Assembly (NCBI GenBank): GCA_913060665.1
Contig: CAJXUY010000002.1
Coordinates: 124,001-188,000 of the forward strand
Direction: 5' to 3'
Source: an uncultured Oleiphilaceae bacterium
GTDB taxonomy: Bacteria > Pseudomonadota > Gammaproteobacteria > Pseudomonadales > Oleiphilaceae
Length of the DNA: 64,000 bases
Every line of letters begins with the position of its first letter. The stretch's first letter is position 1. The notes beneath the pieces are model-generated. The model did not search any database. It was not told the origin of the DNA and was given only the letters and a program-made list of their open reading frames with translations. The position numbers and the translations under genes are program-made. Below, in pieces: positions 17,447 through 25,884 of the stretch.

Positions 17447-18133
17447 ATGACCGTCAAAATAGAAAAGAAAATTGTCGGCTACCAAGTTAAACAAACTGAA
17501 GCCGCTACACCAGACGTTAAAATCGAGAATACATTCTCACCCGTTGAGATGAATGAAAGCATCGCACGCCCGGAGTTTTTGCTAGGCTCAACCTACAAAA
17601 TAAAACCCCCGGTTTCTGAACATGCACTTTACATTACCATTAATGATATTTTGCTAAATGAAGATACCGACCACGAAGTTCGCCGCCCATATGAAGTATT
17701 CATCAACTCTAAATCGATGGAACATTATCAGTGGGTTATTGGCCTAACACGCGTTATTTCAGCCGTATTCCGTAAAGGAGGCGACATTACCTTTTTGGTT
17801 GAAGAGCTATCTTCTGTTTACGATCCAAACGGTGGTTACTATAAAAAAGGCGGCGTATTTATGCCTTCTCTAGTGGCAGAAATCGGTGCCGTTATTGAAA
17901 AGCACATGAAGGCAATTGGCCTGATTGAAACTGAAGATTTAAGCGATCACACCAAACAAATACTAGCAGAAAAGCGAGCAGAATTTGATGCGAAGCAATC
18001 CGGTAGCGCAAATGATTCTGATACAGCCTTCCCCGCTAACGCGACTGTTTGTAAAAAATGTTCGACAAAAGCAGTGATCGTAATGGATGGTTGCAAGACC
18101 TGCCTGAACTGCGGTGATAGTAAGTGTGGTTAA
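17447..18133 (+). CDS. nrdJb: Class II ribonucleotide reductase, small C-terminal component
   Basis: 228 aa. Provides the part of class II reductase that is split off in Pseudomonas-like bacteria. The N-terminal KIEKKIVGYQV and central RRPYEVFINSKSMEHYQWVIGLTRVISAVFRKGGD match the C-terminal region of unsplit NrdJ. The C-terminus has CKKCSTKA...CKTCLNCGDSKCG, a four-cysteine zinc ribbon plus the terminal CxxxC-type redox pair that re-reduces the active site. Start ATG 17447 with AGG nine bases ahead; a TTG two codons earlier is less likely. Ends 31 bp before strong hairpins. Confidence 0.9.
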   Translation: MTVKIEKKIVGYQVKQTEAATPDVKIENTFSPVEMNESIARPEFLLGSTYKIKPPVSEHALYITINDILLNEDTDHEVRRPYEVFINSKSMEHYQWVIGLTRVISAVFRKGGDITFLVEELSSVYDPNGGYYKKGGVFMPSLVAEIGAVIEKHMKAIGLIETEDLSDHTKQILAEKRAEFDAKQSGSANDSDTAFPANATVCKKCSTKAVIVMDGCKTCLNCGDSKCG

Positions 18134-18163
18134 GTTACTAATACTTAAAATTTTTTAAGTATT

Positions 18164-18222
18164 CAAGGTAAGGTTCTCACAAGCACCTTACCTTGGAATA
18201 GGAGGCACTAGCCTTCTTTTTT
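18164..18222 (+). terminator. Double hairpin terminator after nrdJb
   Basis: CAAGGTAAGGT (18164-18174) pairs perfectly with ACCTTACCTTG (18185-18195). A second stem GGAGGC-ACTA-GCCTTC (18201-18216) runs into a T tract to 18222. The region 18223-18465 contains nothing I can support beyond the galU leader. Confidence 0.8.
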
Positions 18223-18465
18223 GGTTTATAGCTCCCCATTGCCCTCACTCCCCCTTTCGCCTAAACTACCCATTTAGTTTGTTTAGTGATTTCACGACCA
18301 GTACAGTCAATAAAATCACATCCTAGCTAAACATTATAAGTCGACTCAATTACAATAGTCATGAAAGCGCGATAACCTTAATCTGCCGTTTGTTATTCGT
18401 AATGGCATTTAGTGCCTAAAATTAATTTGTTGTATTTAGACCAACGCACCAACAGGATGTTAATA

Positions 18466-19299
18466 ATGATTAAAAATTGCCTATTCCCGGTTGCCGGTTA
18501 CGGAACCCGCTTTTTGCCCGCTACTAAAGCGATGCCGAAAGAGATTCTACCCGTCGTCAACAAACCTCTTGTACAATACGGCGTCGAAGAAGCGGTTGCT
18601 GCGGGCATGGACAGCATTGGGTTCGTGACTGGCCGTGGCAAACGTGCCATAGAAGATCACTTTGACATCAGTTACGAACTCGAACATCAAATTCAGGGTA
18701 GCGGTAAAGAAGGGCTACTCGACTCGATTCGTCACTTAATAGAAAATAATCAGTTTTCGTTTACACGCCAGCGAGAAATGAAAGGCCTTGGTCACGCGAT
18801 CCTAACGGGACGAAACCTTATTGGCGAAAACCCCTTTGGTGTCGTCTTAGCCGATGACCTTTGTGTTGTAGAGCCAGGCGAAGACGAAGTGCTGACTCAA
18901 ATGGCCAAACTGTACAACCAATTCCGCTGCAGCATTGTCGCGATACAAGAAGTCCCGGCAGAAGAAACCAACAAATATGGTGTCATCGCAGGGGAATACA
19001 TGAAAGAAGGGCTATATCGAATTACCGATATGGTTGAGAAGCCTGACCCAAAAGATGCCCCTTCTAATTTAGCCATCATCGGGCGGTATATTCTGACCCC
19101 TGATATTTTCGACATTATTGAAAATACACCTGCTGGCAAAAATGGCGAAGTTCAAATTACCGATGCCTTAATGACTCAAGCTAAGAATGGCTGCGTACTA
19201 GCCTATAAGTTCAAGGGAAAACGATTTGACTGCGGTAGCATAGACGGCTTTGTTGAAGCCACTAATTATGTCTACGAGAACATCTATAAGAAAAGCTAG
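18466..19299 (+). CDS. galU: UTP-glucose-1-phosphate uridylyltransferase
   Basis: 277 aa. Makes UDP-glucose, the substrate of the ugd and galE products encoded at 59-61 kb. The nucleotidyltransferase signature FPVAGYGTRFLPATKAMPKEILPVVNKP is at the N-terminus. FGVVLADDLCV gives the metal/nucleotide aspartates, and VEKPDPKDAPSN is a family motif. ATG 18466 is preceded by AGGA at eight bases and places the signature at residue about 6, as in the family; longer in-frame starts (GTG 18412) are unlikely. Stands alone with a hairpin downstream. Confidence 0.95.
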   Translation: MIKNCLFPVAGYGTRFLPATKAMPKEILPVVNKPLVQYGVEEAVAAGMDSIGFVTGRGKRAIEDHFDISYELEHQIQGSGKEGLLDSIRHLIENNQFSFTRQREMKGLGHAILTGRNLIGENPFGVVLADDLCVVEPGEDEVLTQMAKLYNQFRCSIVAIQEVPAEETNKYGVIAGEYMKEGLYRITDMVEKPDPKDAPSNLAIIGRYILTPDIFDIIENTPAGKNGEVQITDALMTQAKNGCVLAYKFKGKRFDCGSIDGFVEATNYVYENIYKKS

Positions 19300-19306
19300 C
19301 AACACC

Positions 19307-19327
19307 GGGTGGAGCACCCCTCCACCC
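19307..19327 (+). terminator. GC-rich hairpin after galU
   Basis: GGGTGGAG (19307-19314) pairs with CTCCACCC (19320-19327). No T run, so possibly Rho-assisted or stabilising. Confidence 0.5.
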
Positions 19328-19481
19328 ATATGTTTCGCATATCTAATATCTCTTACCACTAATATAAAAATCTTTGCTTGAATTCCATTGATAGACCGTT
19401 TTGTTACTTAGCCCAGAATAGTTACGCTCAACTTTGAACCTTCAACTACTATTAGGTTAACACTGTGAGAGGGACTTTTCG

Positions 19482-20003
19482 ATGTGGAATTCACTCGTAG
19501 GATTAGTATCGTCATTTATGTTTTCACCTATCACGCTAGGTGAAACTTCAGTCTACACTGGTGGCTTTCTATTTAGCCCACCGGCCTGTGAGCACAAGGT
19601 TGTGTTCCCTCAGTTTCCTCAAAGTATCGGTGTACTGGCTAAAGACGAATCTACGTACTCAGCACAGCTATATTTGCCAAACACGTTTATGAGAGCAGAC
19701 TGCAAAAGTGATCGCCCGGATACGCATGCAATAAAAACAGATTGGTTAGAGATGAAAATGACTCATCACATCGAGAGCCTTGGGGGCAGTAGCCTTATCA
19801 TCCTTAACTACTCAGTTACAGACAGTAGTGCCAAATTTTCTGCTCAGTTATTTATGGAGAATGAAAGTGTACTGCTCAATGGCGCACTGTTTTTAGGAGA
19901 TGATACGCTACTGACACTAACCACCATCGAGCGAAATCGCGTTCGCCCTCATACTGATACCAACCGATTTATATCTTCAGCATTAATATTAAAAAATCTC
20001 TAA
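19482..20003 (+). CDS. Hypothetical protein
   Basis: 173 aa, not recognised. The N-terminus (MWNSLVGLVSSFMFS) is mildly hydrophobic without a clear signal cleavage site. The rest looks like a beta-rich single domain (VYTGGFLFSPPACEHKVVFPQFPQSIGVL...). Two cysteines (about 36 and 74) could pair if exported. GAGAGGG lies about 11 bases before the ATG. About 50 bp separate it from the next small gene on the same strand, so the two may share a transcript. Confidence 0.6.
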   Translation: MWNSLVGLVSSFMFSPITLGETSVYTGGFLFSPPACEHKVVFPQFPQSIGVLAKDESTYSAQLYLPNTFMRADCKSDRPDTHAIKTDWLEMKMTHHIESLGGSSLIILNYSVTDSSAKFSAQLFMENESVLLNGALFLGDDTLLTLTTIERNRVRPHTDTNRFISSALILKNL

Positions 20004-20054
20004 ACTCAGTCTATTATTAAGGGATATACGACCTTTTTGAATAGCGAGAGATTT

Positions 20055-20324
20055 ATGGGAACACCCACCGAAGCAGAACTCAAACAAGCATTGAAACACG
20101 CAATAGAGATGCGGGAACAAGGAAAAGACCCTGACTTTGTTGCCAAGTCGTTATTAAACCATCACTACCGACTTAAAATAATGGAGAAAGTAATCGACAC
20201 TACGAAGTTATATTTGAGGTCCGGGCAATCATCGACAGAGCACGCTAAAATGGTAAGAGCATTAGAGCAGTATGACCGAATTGATCATGAGTCTGCTGAC
20301 TACAGTTCTTTTGGCTTGGATTAA
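20055..20324 (+). CDS. Small helical protein, unknown function
   Basis: 89 aa, unrecognised, mainly charged amphipathic helices (EAELKQALKHAIEMREQGKDPDFVAKSLLNHHYRLKIMEKVIDTT). This pattern is common among small conserved gammaproteobacterial proteins of unknown role. ATG 20055 follows a GAGAG ribosome site; an in-frame TTG at 20037 is a poorer start. Ends just before a hairpin shared with the convergent regulator gene. Confidence 0.65.
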   Translation: MGTPTEAELKQALKHAIEMREQGKDPDFVAKSLLNHHYRLKIMEKVIDTTKLYLRSGQSSTEHAKMVRALEQYDRIDHESADYSSFGLD

Positions 20325-20340
20325 CCCGTTTTTACCGAGG

Positions 20341-20362
20341 CTTACCCGTCAATCAGGGTAAG
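20341..20362. terminator. Hairpin between convergent genes
   Basis: CTTACCC (20341-20347) pairs with GGGTAAG (20356-20362); lies between two convergent stops and can serve both directions. Confidence 0.5.
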
Positions 20363-20364
20363 TC

Positions 20365-20781
20365 CTAGATCATTAGCTGTAAAATCAACTTCTTATTCTC
20401 ATCATCACTACGCCGGTAACGTTTTAATAACTCCAACTCATCTTCGGTAGGCAGTAGCTTTTCGATCTCTTTTTGAAGGTGGTCTAGTGACAAGTTAACA
20501 TCATGCTCATCTATAAAGGCCAACCCCGGTAATTCAAGTTGCTCTTCATCTTCGTGATCATAGTTTAACTCTAACAATGCCTCCAAAGGGGTGCCTGTTT
20601 TCAAACAAAGGTCAATTAGGTTGTCTATGGTGGGAAAGCACCTTTTATCATCTTGACGTGACTCCCACGCACTCACAACGGACACATCTACCTGACATAT
20701 AACACTAATGTCATCTTCTGTAAGACGTTTCTCTTCTCGTAGCTGCTTTAGATGCTTGTGAAATTTACTAAGATATTTCAT
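20365..20781 (-). CDS. XRE/Cro-type helix-turn-helix regulator
   Basis: 138 aa. Residues about 6-60 form an HTH_3-like domain (LKQLREEKRLTEDDISVICQVDVSVVSAWESR) with the scaffold of Cro/C1-type repressors. The acidic remainder (NYDHEDEEQLELPG...) probably mediates dimerisation. ATG 20781 has a strong GGAAGG six bases ahead; the upstream in-frame ATGs at 20826 and 20823 lack one. It is divergent from the PhoD-like gene, with about 180 bp between starts, and could regulate it or itself; this is inference from position. Confidence 0.72.
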   Translation of the reverse strand: MKYLSKFHKHLKQLREEKRLTEDDISVICQVDVSVVSAWESRQDDKRCFPTIDNLIDLCLKTGTPLEALLELNYDHEDEEQLELPGLAFIDEHDVNLSLDHLQKEIEKLLPTEDELELLKRYRRSDDENKKLILQLMI

Positions 20782-20961
20782 AGACTGCCTTCCGGATAGA
20801 TCAGCGTTCATCATATCAAACATCAATAGATAATGAATACCTCTAAAGAACCATTCAAGTCATGATGCAATAGATAACCTAGTTAGCAAGAAAGTCATTA
20901 TGTACCTTAGATTATTTGCTAGACTGAAGGTAGTTTATTGAGGGATAACAAGGACGCTAAA

Positions 20962-22899
20962 ATGGATCATCTCGACATTATTGCCGGCCCAATACTCCGC
21001 CGCACTGAAAAAACACGCGCCTGTATATGGCTCGTCACCGACAAAGCCATTCAAGTCTCTGGCATAATCTACCAACAAAATAATAACTCACTTATTGAGT
21101 TAGCCAGCAGCGCCAATAGTCATGGGCACCAGCAGATAAAAATTTCAGAGACCTGCTTTGTTCATTTAGTCCAAGTCACACATAGTCAGGGGTTGCCCAC
21201 CGATACAAGCCTGTTTTATGACTGTTATTTCGGCAATAGAGAAGAGTGCATTAATTTCGAACGCCTTGGTCTAGTCAAGACTCATTACGATAACTCACGC
21301 GACAACGAATATATTAACCTGAATGGTTTACCGCTTCCTTCATTCTATATTCCATCAAGGGTTGAACGCTACCTACACGGCTCATGCTTCAAGCTACACG
21401 GTGAAGGGCAAGAAAGCTTTTCAAGGGGCGAGCAACTACTGCAGGAGACCGTGGGTGAAGCAATATCCACACGACCTTCATGTTTGTTTTTAACTGGCGA
21501 TCAAATCTATGCAGACGACGTCAGCAACACCACGCTCTCACAACTCACTCAGTTTATTAACAACACATTAAAAACCAATGAAGACGTCGCACCTTGGTTA
21601 ACCGCTATAAAACCTCATTTAGCAGAAGGTAAACGATCGAATCTATTCAAAAAAAGATCCTACGCCCGGTTTCGTAAAGGAGAAAGAGTCGGATACCGAT
21701 ATACTAAAACATTTACCTCAGGCGCTGCAGATAACCATCTTGTATCATTTTCAGAGTACTTTGCGCTCCATATGCTCTGCTGGAATCCTAATCACTGGGA
21801 ACAACCAGCTTATAATGATATAGGCGTCTCAGGGAGTCGTATCCGCCGCCTACTCGCAAATATTTCGACCTATATGATGTTTGACGATCATGATGTAACC
21901 GATGACTGGAACATCAATCAAGATTGGCAAAACACCGTTCAAAAGGACAACCTTACGCGTAGAGTCGTCAGTAATGGGTTAGCTGCCTTCTTTTTATGCC
22001 AAGGCTGGGGGAATAACCCGGATGCATATGATGGTGCATTTATTGGCAACATCCAACAGTATCTAGACAATATTTCAGCCCCCACCGAGGCCCAAAGCGA
22101 AGCGTTTGAGAGCCAACTCTGGAACTTCCATCAATGGAACTTTTCAGTCCCGACCTCTCCAGCCATCATAGCCCTTGATACTCGAACCAGCAGGCGTCAC
22201 CGAGGCGAAGACAAAGTATCAGGGCTTATCAATGACGACAGTTTCATAGCGCTCAAACATTTATGGGATGAAGCTAATGCCCCCTCTAACATCATTTTAA
22301 TCTCGCCATCTCCGGTTCTTGGACAAGAGTTTATAGAGTGGATACAACAACTTATGGCAAAGGTTGGAAAGATCAGCACCGTGGATGCCGAATTTTGGCG
22401 AGGCGATAAAGCAACATTTAACCAATTAATGGGAACGCTGAGCAATACACTAAAGCTAAAGCGCTGTGTAATTTTGTCAGGCGATGTGCATCACTCCTAC
22501 GCATTCAAAGGCAGGCTCAAACACCTCTCAGGCGAAACCGTCATCCAGCAATTCACCTGCAGCGCTCTCCGGAATAGAAGTCCCGCGTGGGACTTTATCT
22601 ATTCTCAAAAAAAGCTTGATACAGCGCAACATGGTGTACCTCGTAGCAAGATGCAAGGCTTTCACCTAAAGCAAAAAGGCAAGAAAAAACGAGATGAAGA
22701 CTTCGGTGTGATCAGAACCTTACCACTCACATCAACAATAAAACTCGACATAGAGCCTATTACAAGCGACTCCGGCCTAGCCGTTATAACTCACAACAGC
22801 ATCGGAGAAATACACGATAAAGGCGAAACCATTAGCCAGACCGTACACGGCGCTATTGGCTCCAATTTAACCGGTAAATATACGATGAGCTCAGATTAG
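20962..22899 (+). CDS. PhoD-like metallophosphoesterase
   Basis: About 645 aa. The calcineurin-like PhoD fold is shown by HGSCFK, FLTGDQIYADDV (metal-binding GDQxYAD), MMFDDHDVTDDW and VILSGDVHHSYAF, giving the Asp/His ligands of alkaline phosphatase D-type enzymes. No Tat or Sec signal is seen, so it is probably cytoplasmic, unlike secreted PhoD. That places it with the intracellular PhoD-related proteins of unknown substrate. ATG 20962 is preceded by AAGGA at eight bases. Followed 105 bp later by the CHAP amidase gene on the same strand. Confidence 0.82.
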   Translation: MDHLDIIAGPILRRTEKTRACIWLVTDKAIQVSGIIYQQNNNSLIELASSANSHGHQQIKISETCFVHLVQVTHSQGLPTDTSLFYDCYFGNREECINFERLGLVKTHYDNSRDNEYINLNGLPLPSFYIPSRVERYLHGSCFKLHGEGQESFSRGEQLLQETVGEAISTRPSCLFLTGDQIYADDVSNTTLSQLTQFINNTLKTNEDVAPWLTAIKPHLAEGKRSNLFKKRSYARFRKGERVGYRYTKTFTSGAADNHLVSFSEYFALHMLCWNPNHWEQPAYNDIGVSGSRIRRLLANISTYMMFDDHDVTDDWNINQDWQNTVQKDNLTRRVVSNGLAAFFLCQGWGNNPDAYDGAFIGNIQQYLDNISAPTEAQSEAFESQLWNFHQWNFSVPTSPAIIALDTRTSRRHRGEDKVSGLINDDSFIALKHLWDEANAPSNIILISPSPVLGQEFIEWIQQLMAKVGKISTVDAEFWRGDKATFNQLMGTLSNTLKLKRCVILSGDVHHSYAFKGRLKHLSGETVIQQFTCSALRNRSPAWDFIYSQKKLDTAQHGVPRSKMQGFHLKQKGKKKRDEDFGVIRTLPLTSTIKLDIEPITSDSGLAVITHNSIGEIHDKGETISQTVHGAIGSNLTGKYTMSSD

Positions 22900-23004
22900 C
22901 CACGACCTCAATCTAGCTTAAACCAAAACACTAGGTTGAGTAGAAAACTAAACCTATTTTAGAACGCGCAACTTGAACTCGAACCAACACTAATGGAGAG
23001 ATCA

Positions 23005-23808
23005 ATGAGTAAACGTAATCAGCTTAAGCGCCCCTCACCCGACAAAGATGTTGTAGCCTTACAGCATCTATTGTCGTCCCATGGGTACTTTTCAGACCGT
23101 ATACCTTCTCACGGGATATTTGACGATATAACCCACGAAAACGTATCCCTTTTTCAGTTACAGCACATCGATGCGAATGGGAAGCCACTAACAGTCGATG
23201 GCATTGTAGGCAAGAGCACGTGGTGGGCGTTAGAGAATCCAAGCGGAACAGCCCAACAAAACCATTTTAAGGCAACGCCCCCTAATGGCTTAACACCCAA
23301 ACGCCGACAAATACTTCAAGTTATTCTCGAAGAGCACACTAAACCGGTATTTGAGGTTCCCGACGGCTCAAACCGAAGCATTGACATTGATAACTATTGG
23401 GGAAATACCGGTGTCATCGGGCAGCCATGGTGCTGCGCCTTCGTGTCTTGGATATTGCTAGAGGTACTTGGCAAACTCCCCATAAACGGTAAACACCACC
23501 TCGGAGTACAACAAATGTGGAGAGATGCTCGCAGGCATGGGCTTGAAACTAACCACCCCAAACCTGGAGACATTTTCATTCAATTAAAGTCTGGCGGCAA
23601 AGGCCATACAGGCTTTGTGATCGGCGTTTCCCCTGATAATAAACAAATATATACCGCCGAAGGCAATTGCGGTAACAGACTCAAAGTCGGCAAACGAGAT
23701 ATCAATACGATTCAGCACTTCATAGACTGCTTGCAAGATGAGCAAACGTTAGATTTTGAACGTGGAAATTTAGCAGTGGAAGATGTATCTATTGATAATA
23801 CCCGTTAG
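23005..23808 (+). CDS. Peptidoglycan-binding plus CHAP-domain amidase-like protein
   Basis: 267 aa. The N-terminal peptidoglycan_binding_1 module (about 10-70: DVVALQHLLSSHGYFSD...DGIVGKSTWWALEN) is followed by a CHAP-like cysteine peptidase/amidase domain (about 95-245). That domain has GQPWCCAFVSW (nucleophile Cys), GHTGFVIG (catalytic His) and AEGNCG. Likely cuts cell-wall peptides, but no export signal is present, so it may be released by lysis or another route. Start at ATG 23005 using the GGAGAG inside an upstream in-frame ATG. Its last 28 codons are duplicated 9.6 kb away. Confidence 0.82.
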   Translation: MSKRNQLKRPSPDKDVVALQHLLSSHGYFSDRIPSHGIFDDITHENVSLFQLQHIDANGKPLTVDGIVGKSTWWALENPSGTAQQNHFKATPPNGLTPKRRQILQVILEEHTKPVFEVPDGSNRSIDIDNYWGNTGVIGQPWCCAFVSWILLEVLGKLPINGKHHLGVQQMWRDARRHGLETNHPKPGDIFIQLKSGGKGHTGFVIGVSPDNKQIYTAEGNCGNRLKVGKRDINTIQHFIDCLQDEQTLDFERGNLAVEDVSIDNTR

Positions 23809-23962
23809 GGACAATATGGGGTTCGAGCAATAGATATTGAATTAACGCGCCACAAATTAATTTTTGCTCGCATTTACTGAAAATGCTATAGAGGTCAAAT
23901 ATAAGCGTAGAAAAACATTGCGCGGTCTAGGAATGGTCTCAATATGGTCTATAGTTCAGGCA

Positions 23963-23987
23963 TAAAAAAACCGACTTAATTAAGTCG
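23963..23987 (-). terminator. Terminator copy in the left repeat
   Basis: CCGACTTAA/TTAAGTCGG stem followed on the minus strand by seven T. It is the duplicate of the tRNA-Val terminator at 33514-33540. Confidence 0.75.
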
Positions 23988-24016
23988 GCTCCAACATGCT
24001 GATTTAACGAAAAAAT

Positions 24017-24067
24017 TGGTAGGACTAGGCGAATTCGAATCGCCGACCTATACCATGTCAAAGTGGC
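24017..24067 (-). pseudogene. Truncated tRNA-Val (3' part only)
   Basis: Begins with the CCA end and keeps the acceptor 3' strand, T arm and variable region. Substitutions in the anticodon stem then appear, and identity with the intact gene (33570-33646) stops. No D arm or 5' acceptor strand. Typical of the displaced end left after integration at a tRNA gene. Confidence 0.8.
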
Positions 24068-24082
24068 AACCAAAGACACCTA

Positions 24083-24163
24083 AGTATTTGAATTTATTAG
24101 ATTCCAACTTGCTTTTAATGCGTAAAGAACGCATTCTATGTTCTCTAACGAAATCAAATACTT
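24083..24163. repeat. Nested imperfect palindrome at the left island junction
   Basis: AAGTATTTGA (24083-24092) pairs with TCAAATACTT (24154-24163), extended by TTAGA/TCTAA, with an inner AATGCGT/ACGCATT stem (24117-24135). It could be a recombinase-site arm or an element end. Confidence 0.5.
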
Positions 24164-24361
24164 ACTGATCCAAATAATGACGAGCTGATAGAAGACTCTA
24201 TTTCAGAATACTGGAGAATGATTGACTACCTCAAACATGAAGATATCGAGTTATATCTTTACGCACTTGAGTCTGCATTAGAGAAGCCAACATTCACAGT
24301 TGAAAGAACTGAAGAAATTGGCGATGAATCTAGGCATCAGAAGTCCCACCAAGTTTGTTAA
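24149..24361 (+). other. Open-frame remnant, unrecognised
   Basis: An open frame of about 70 codons ending in TAA, acidic and helical (ISEYWRMIDYLKHEDIELYLY), with no ATG before codon about 20 and no ribosome site. It overlaps the stop of the convergent Fic gene. Probably a gene fragment brought with the island. Confidence 0.25.
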
Positions 24362-25482
24362 CTCCAGTTGATATCGTACTTAGTACTACGCCCACCACCT
24401 TCAAGTTTTACCACGCAGTCTTTCTCCAGCAACTCCGCGATATGGCGTGTCGCAGTAGCCTTACTCACTTTCGCCAAGCTTTGATATTTCTTTGCGCTTA
24501 ACCCACCCTCAAAACCACCAGGCCCAGCGTCTAGCAAACGATTAAGTACTTTTACTTGTTCCGGTTTCAAGCCGTCTTGCCCATGGCTCTGCCAGAACCT
24601 TGCCTTCTGCAATACGAGGTCAACCTTAGATAGCGAAGAATCGAAAGTCTCTTTTAGCGTTTCCAGGAACCATTTCATCCAGGAGGTGATATCTACACCG
24701 CCCTTTTGCGTTGACTCAAGAATGTCATAGTAAGATGCGCGTTTATCCATGATACTCGCTGCCATTGCGTAATAACGAATGGATTGCTGCTCTCCCTGCG
24801 CCAGCACATAATCACTGACAGCGCGCGCTAACCGACCATTCCCATCATCAAATGGATGAAGGGTTACAAACCAAAAGTGTGCTAATCCAGCACGTAGTAA
24901 TGGATCTAGCAAAGTATCTGAACGACTATCCGAAAGCCAATTCAAAAAGTCATTTACCTGCGCTTCCAACCCTTCTCTTGAAGGGGCTTCAAAATGAACA
25001 GTGCGTTTATGGTGAGGACCAGAAACAACTTGCATAGGCTCGTCACCACGCAACTCACCGACATTAATACTCTCAAAAGAGAACGAGCTATCTTCATCTA
25101 CAGAGAATAAATACCGATGCCACTTAAATAGCCGATCTGATGTTAAATCTTCTGAATGGTTTTGAGTCGCATCAAGCAGCAAATCTGCAAGCCCTTCTGT
25201 TTGAGCTGTCGTATTACTTAAGCCGGCATCTTTTACACCTAACCTGCGTGCGAGAGATGAACGAACAGACTCAACGTTTAGTGTCTCACCCTCAATTGCT
25301 GAAGATTGGACGATATTCTGTAGCTGAGCGTCTAATGCGGACTCTAAGCTTTGCTCAGACCCGAGATTATCTATCTTGCCTAGTAATCGGCCTTGCAACT
25401 GGGTGACACCACGAAGCAAAGGTGCAAGGTCATCGCTATCCCATGTAAAGTTGGGCCATTCGTCGTATTGCCAGATCCACAT
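24358..25482 (-). CDS. Fic-family protein (DUF4172 + Fic + winged helix)
   Basis: About 374 aa. Fic enzymes transfer AMP from ATP to target hydroxyls. MWIWQYDEWPNFTW begins a DUF4172-type N-terminal domain. IEGETLN/SVRSSL resembles the inhibitory-helix region, and the active site HPFDDGNGRLAR (about 209-220) is intact. A C-terminal winged helix (SLAKVSKATATRHIAELLEKDC) suggests DNA binding. I start at ATG 25482, where the domain begins; the frame extends to ATG 25617, but that extension holds repeated TCGGCTCA motifs that look regulatory. Carried on the mobile island; toxin-like or regulatory role inferred. Confidence 0.85.
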   Translation of the reverse strand: MWIWQYDEWPNFTWDSDDLAPLLRGVTQLQGRLLGKIDNLGSEQSLESALDAQLQNIVQSSAIEGETLNVESVRSSLARRLGVKDAGLSNTTAQTEGLADLLLDATQNHSEDLTSDRLFKWHRYLFSVDEDSSFSFESINVGELRGDEPMQVVSGPHHKRTVHFEAPSREGLEAQVNDFLNWLSDSRSDTLLDPLLRAGLAHFWFVTLHPFDDGNGRLARAVSDYVLAQGEQQSIRYYAMAASIMDKRASYYDILESTQKGGVDITSWMKWFLETLKETFDSSLSKVDLVLQKARFWQSHGQDGLKPEQVKVLNRLLDAGPGGFEGGLSAKKYQSLAKVSKATATRHIAELLEKDCVVKLEGGGRSTKYDINWS

Positions 25483-25546
25483 ATCTTTCTTAAAACCTAT
25501 AGCGTTGCCTGTATTATTTGATTTCACATCCCTATTTACCCTTGAT

Positions 25547-25609
25547 GAGCCGATTAGTTCATTTATTCGGCTCACAATATGAGCCATATAATAGACTTTA
25601 TTCGGCTCA
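25547..25609. promoter_or_regulatory. Cluster of TCGGCTCA/TGAGCCGA motifs upstream of the Fic gene
   Basis: GAGCCGA (25547-25553), TCGGCTCA (25567-25574), GAGCC (25581-25585) and TCGGCTCA (25602-25609): several copies in both orientations within about 60 bp just upstream of the chosen start. An autoregulatory operator for the Fic winged helix is a reasonable reading. Confidence 0.45.
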
Positions 25610-25712
25610 ACTTCCATATTTATGCCTTAGTTTCCTAATCATTAGTCATCGTCCAAGCGTTTAACTTGCGTTTTATCCACATTCGATTAGCCGATTGTTT
25701 TGGAGATGTAAA

Positions 25713-25745
25713 ATGGAAGACAAGCTATATGAAGTTGAAGATTAA
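25713..25745 (+). other. Ten-codon ORF with ribosome site, probably a truncated gene start
   Basis: GGAG seven bases before ATG, then MEDKLYEVED and TAA. It stops 11 bp before the mini-element at 25756, as if an original gene was cut by its insertion. Could instead be a chance or leader ORF. Confidence 0.25.
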
Positions 25746-25755
25746 ATTAACAAAA

Positions 25756-25884
25756 ATTAACAAGACACCTATCTTAACAACAGCTCAAACCCTATTATTT
25801 ATTGTCAACGCTAAATATTTATTGCCTATTTATTGAAGCGACGTTTAGGTTTTTGTATTTCTTTACGAAGGGTGTCTTGTTAGT
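25756..25884 (+). mobile_element. 129-bp mini-element with terminal inverted repeats, copy A
   Basis: Starts ATTAACAAGACACC and ends with the complement GGTGTCTTGTTAGT. Interior is nearly identical to copy B (33106-33234), same orientation and length. Its ends match the ends of the split RAYT element, so it is probably an internal-deletion derivative (MITE-like) of it. Confidence 0.8.

Larger units (their letters stand above)
23725..24067. repeat. Left copy of a 343-bp direct repeat flanking the island
   Basis: Covers the CHAP gene 3' end, a terminator and the 3' part of a tRNA-Val gene. It is repeated in the same orientation at 33279-33620 with scattered substitutions, concentrated near 23820-23850 (copy 33375-33400). 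Similarity begins abruptly at GACTGCTTGC and fades within the tRNA anticodon arm. Confidence 0.88.

Noticed and set aside
23024-23579. Minus-strand frames inside the CHAP gene
   Set aside because: Shadows of the peptidoglycan-binding/CHAP coding sequence.
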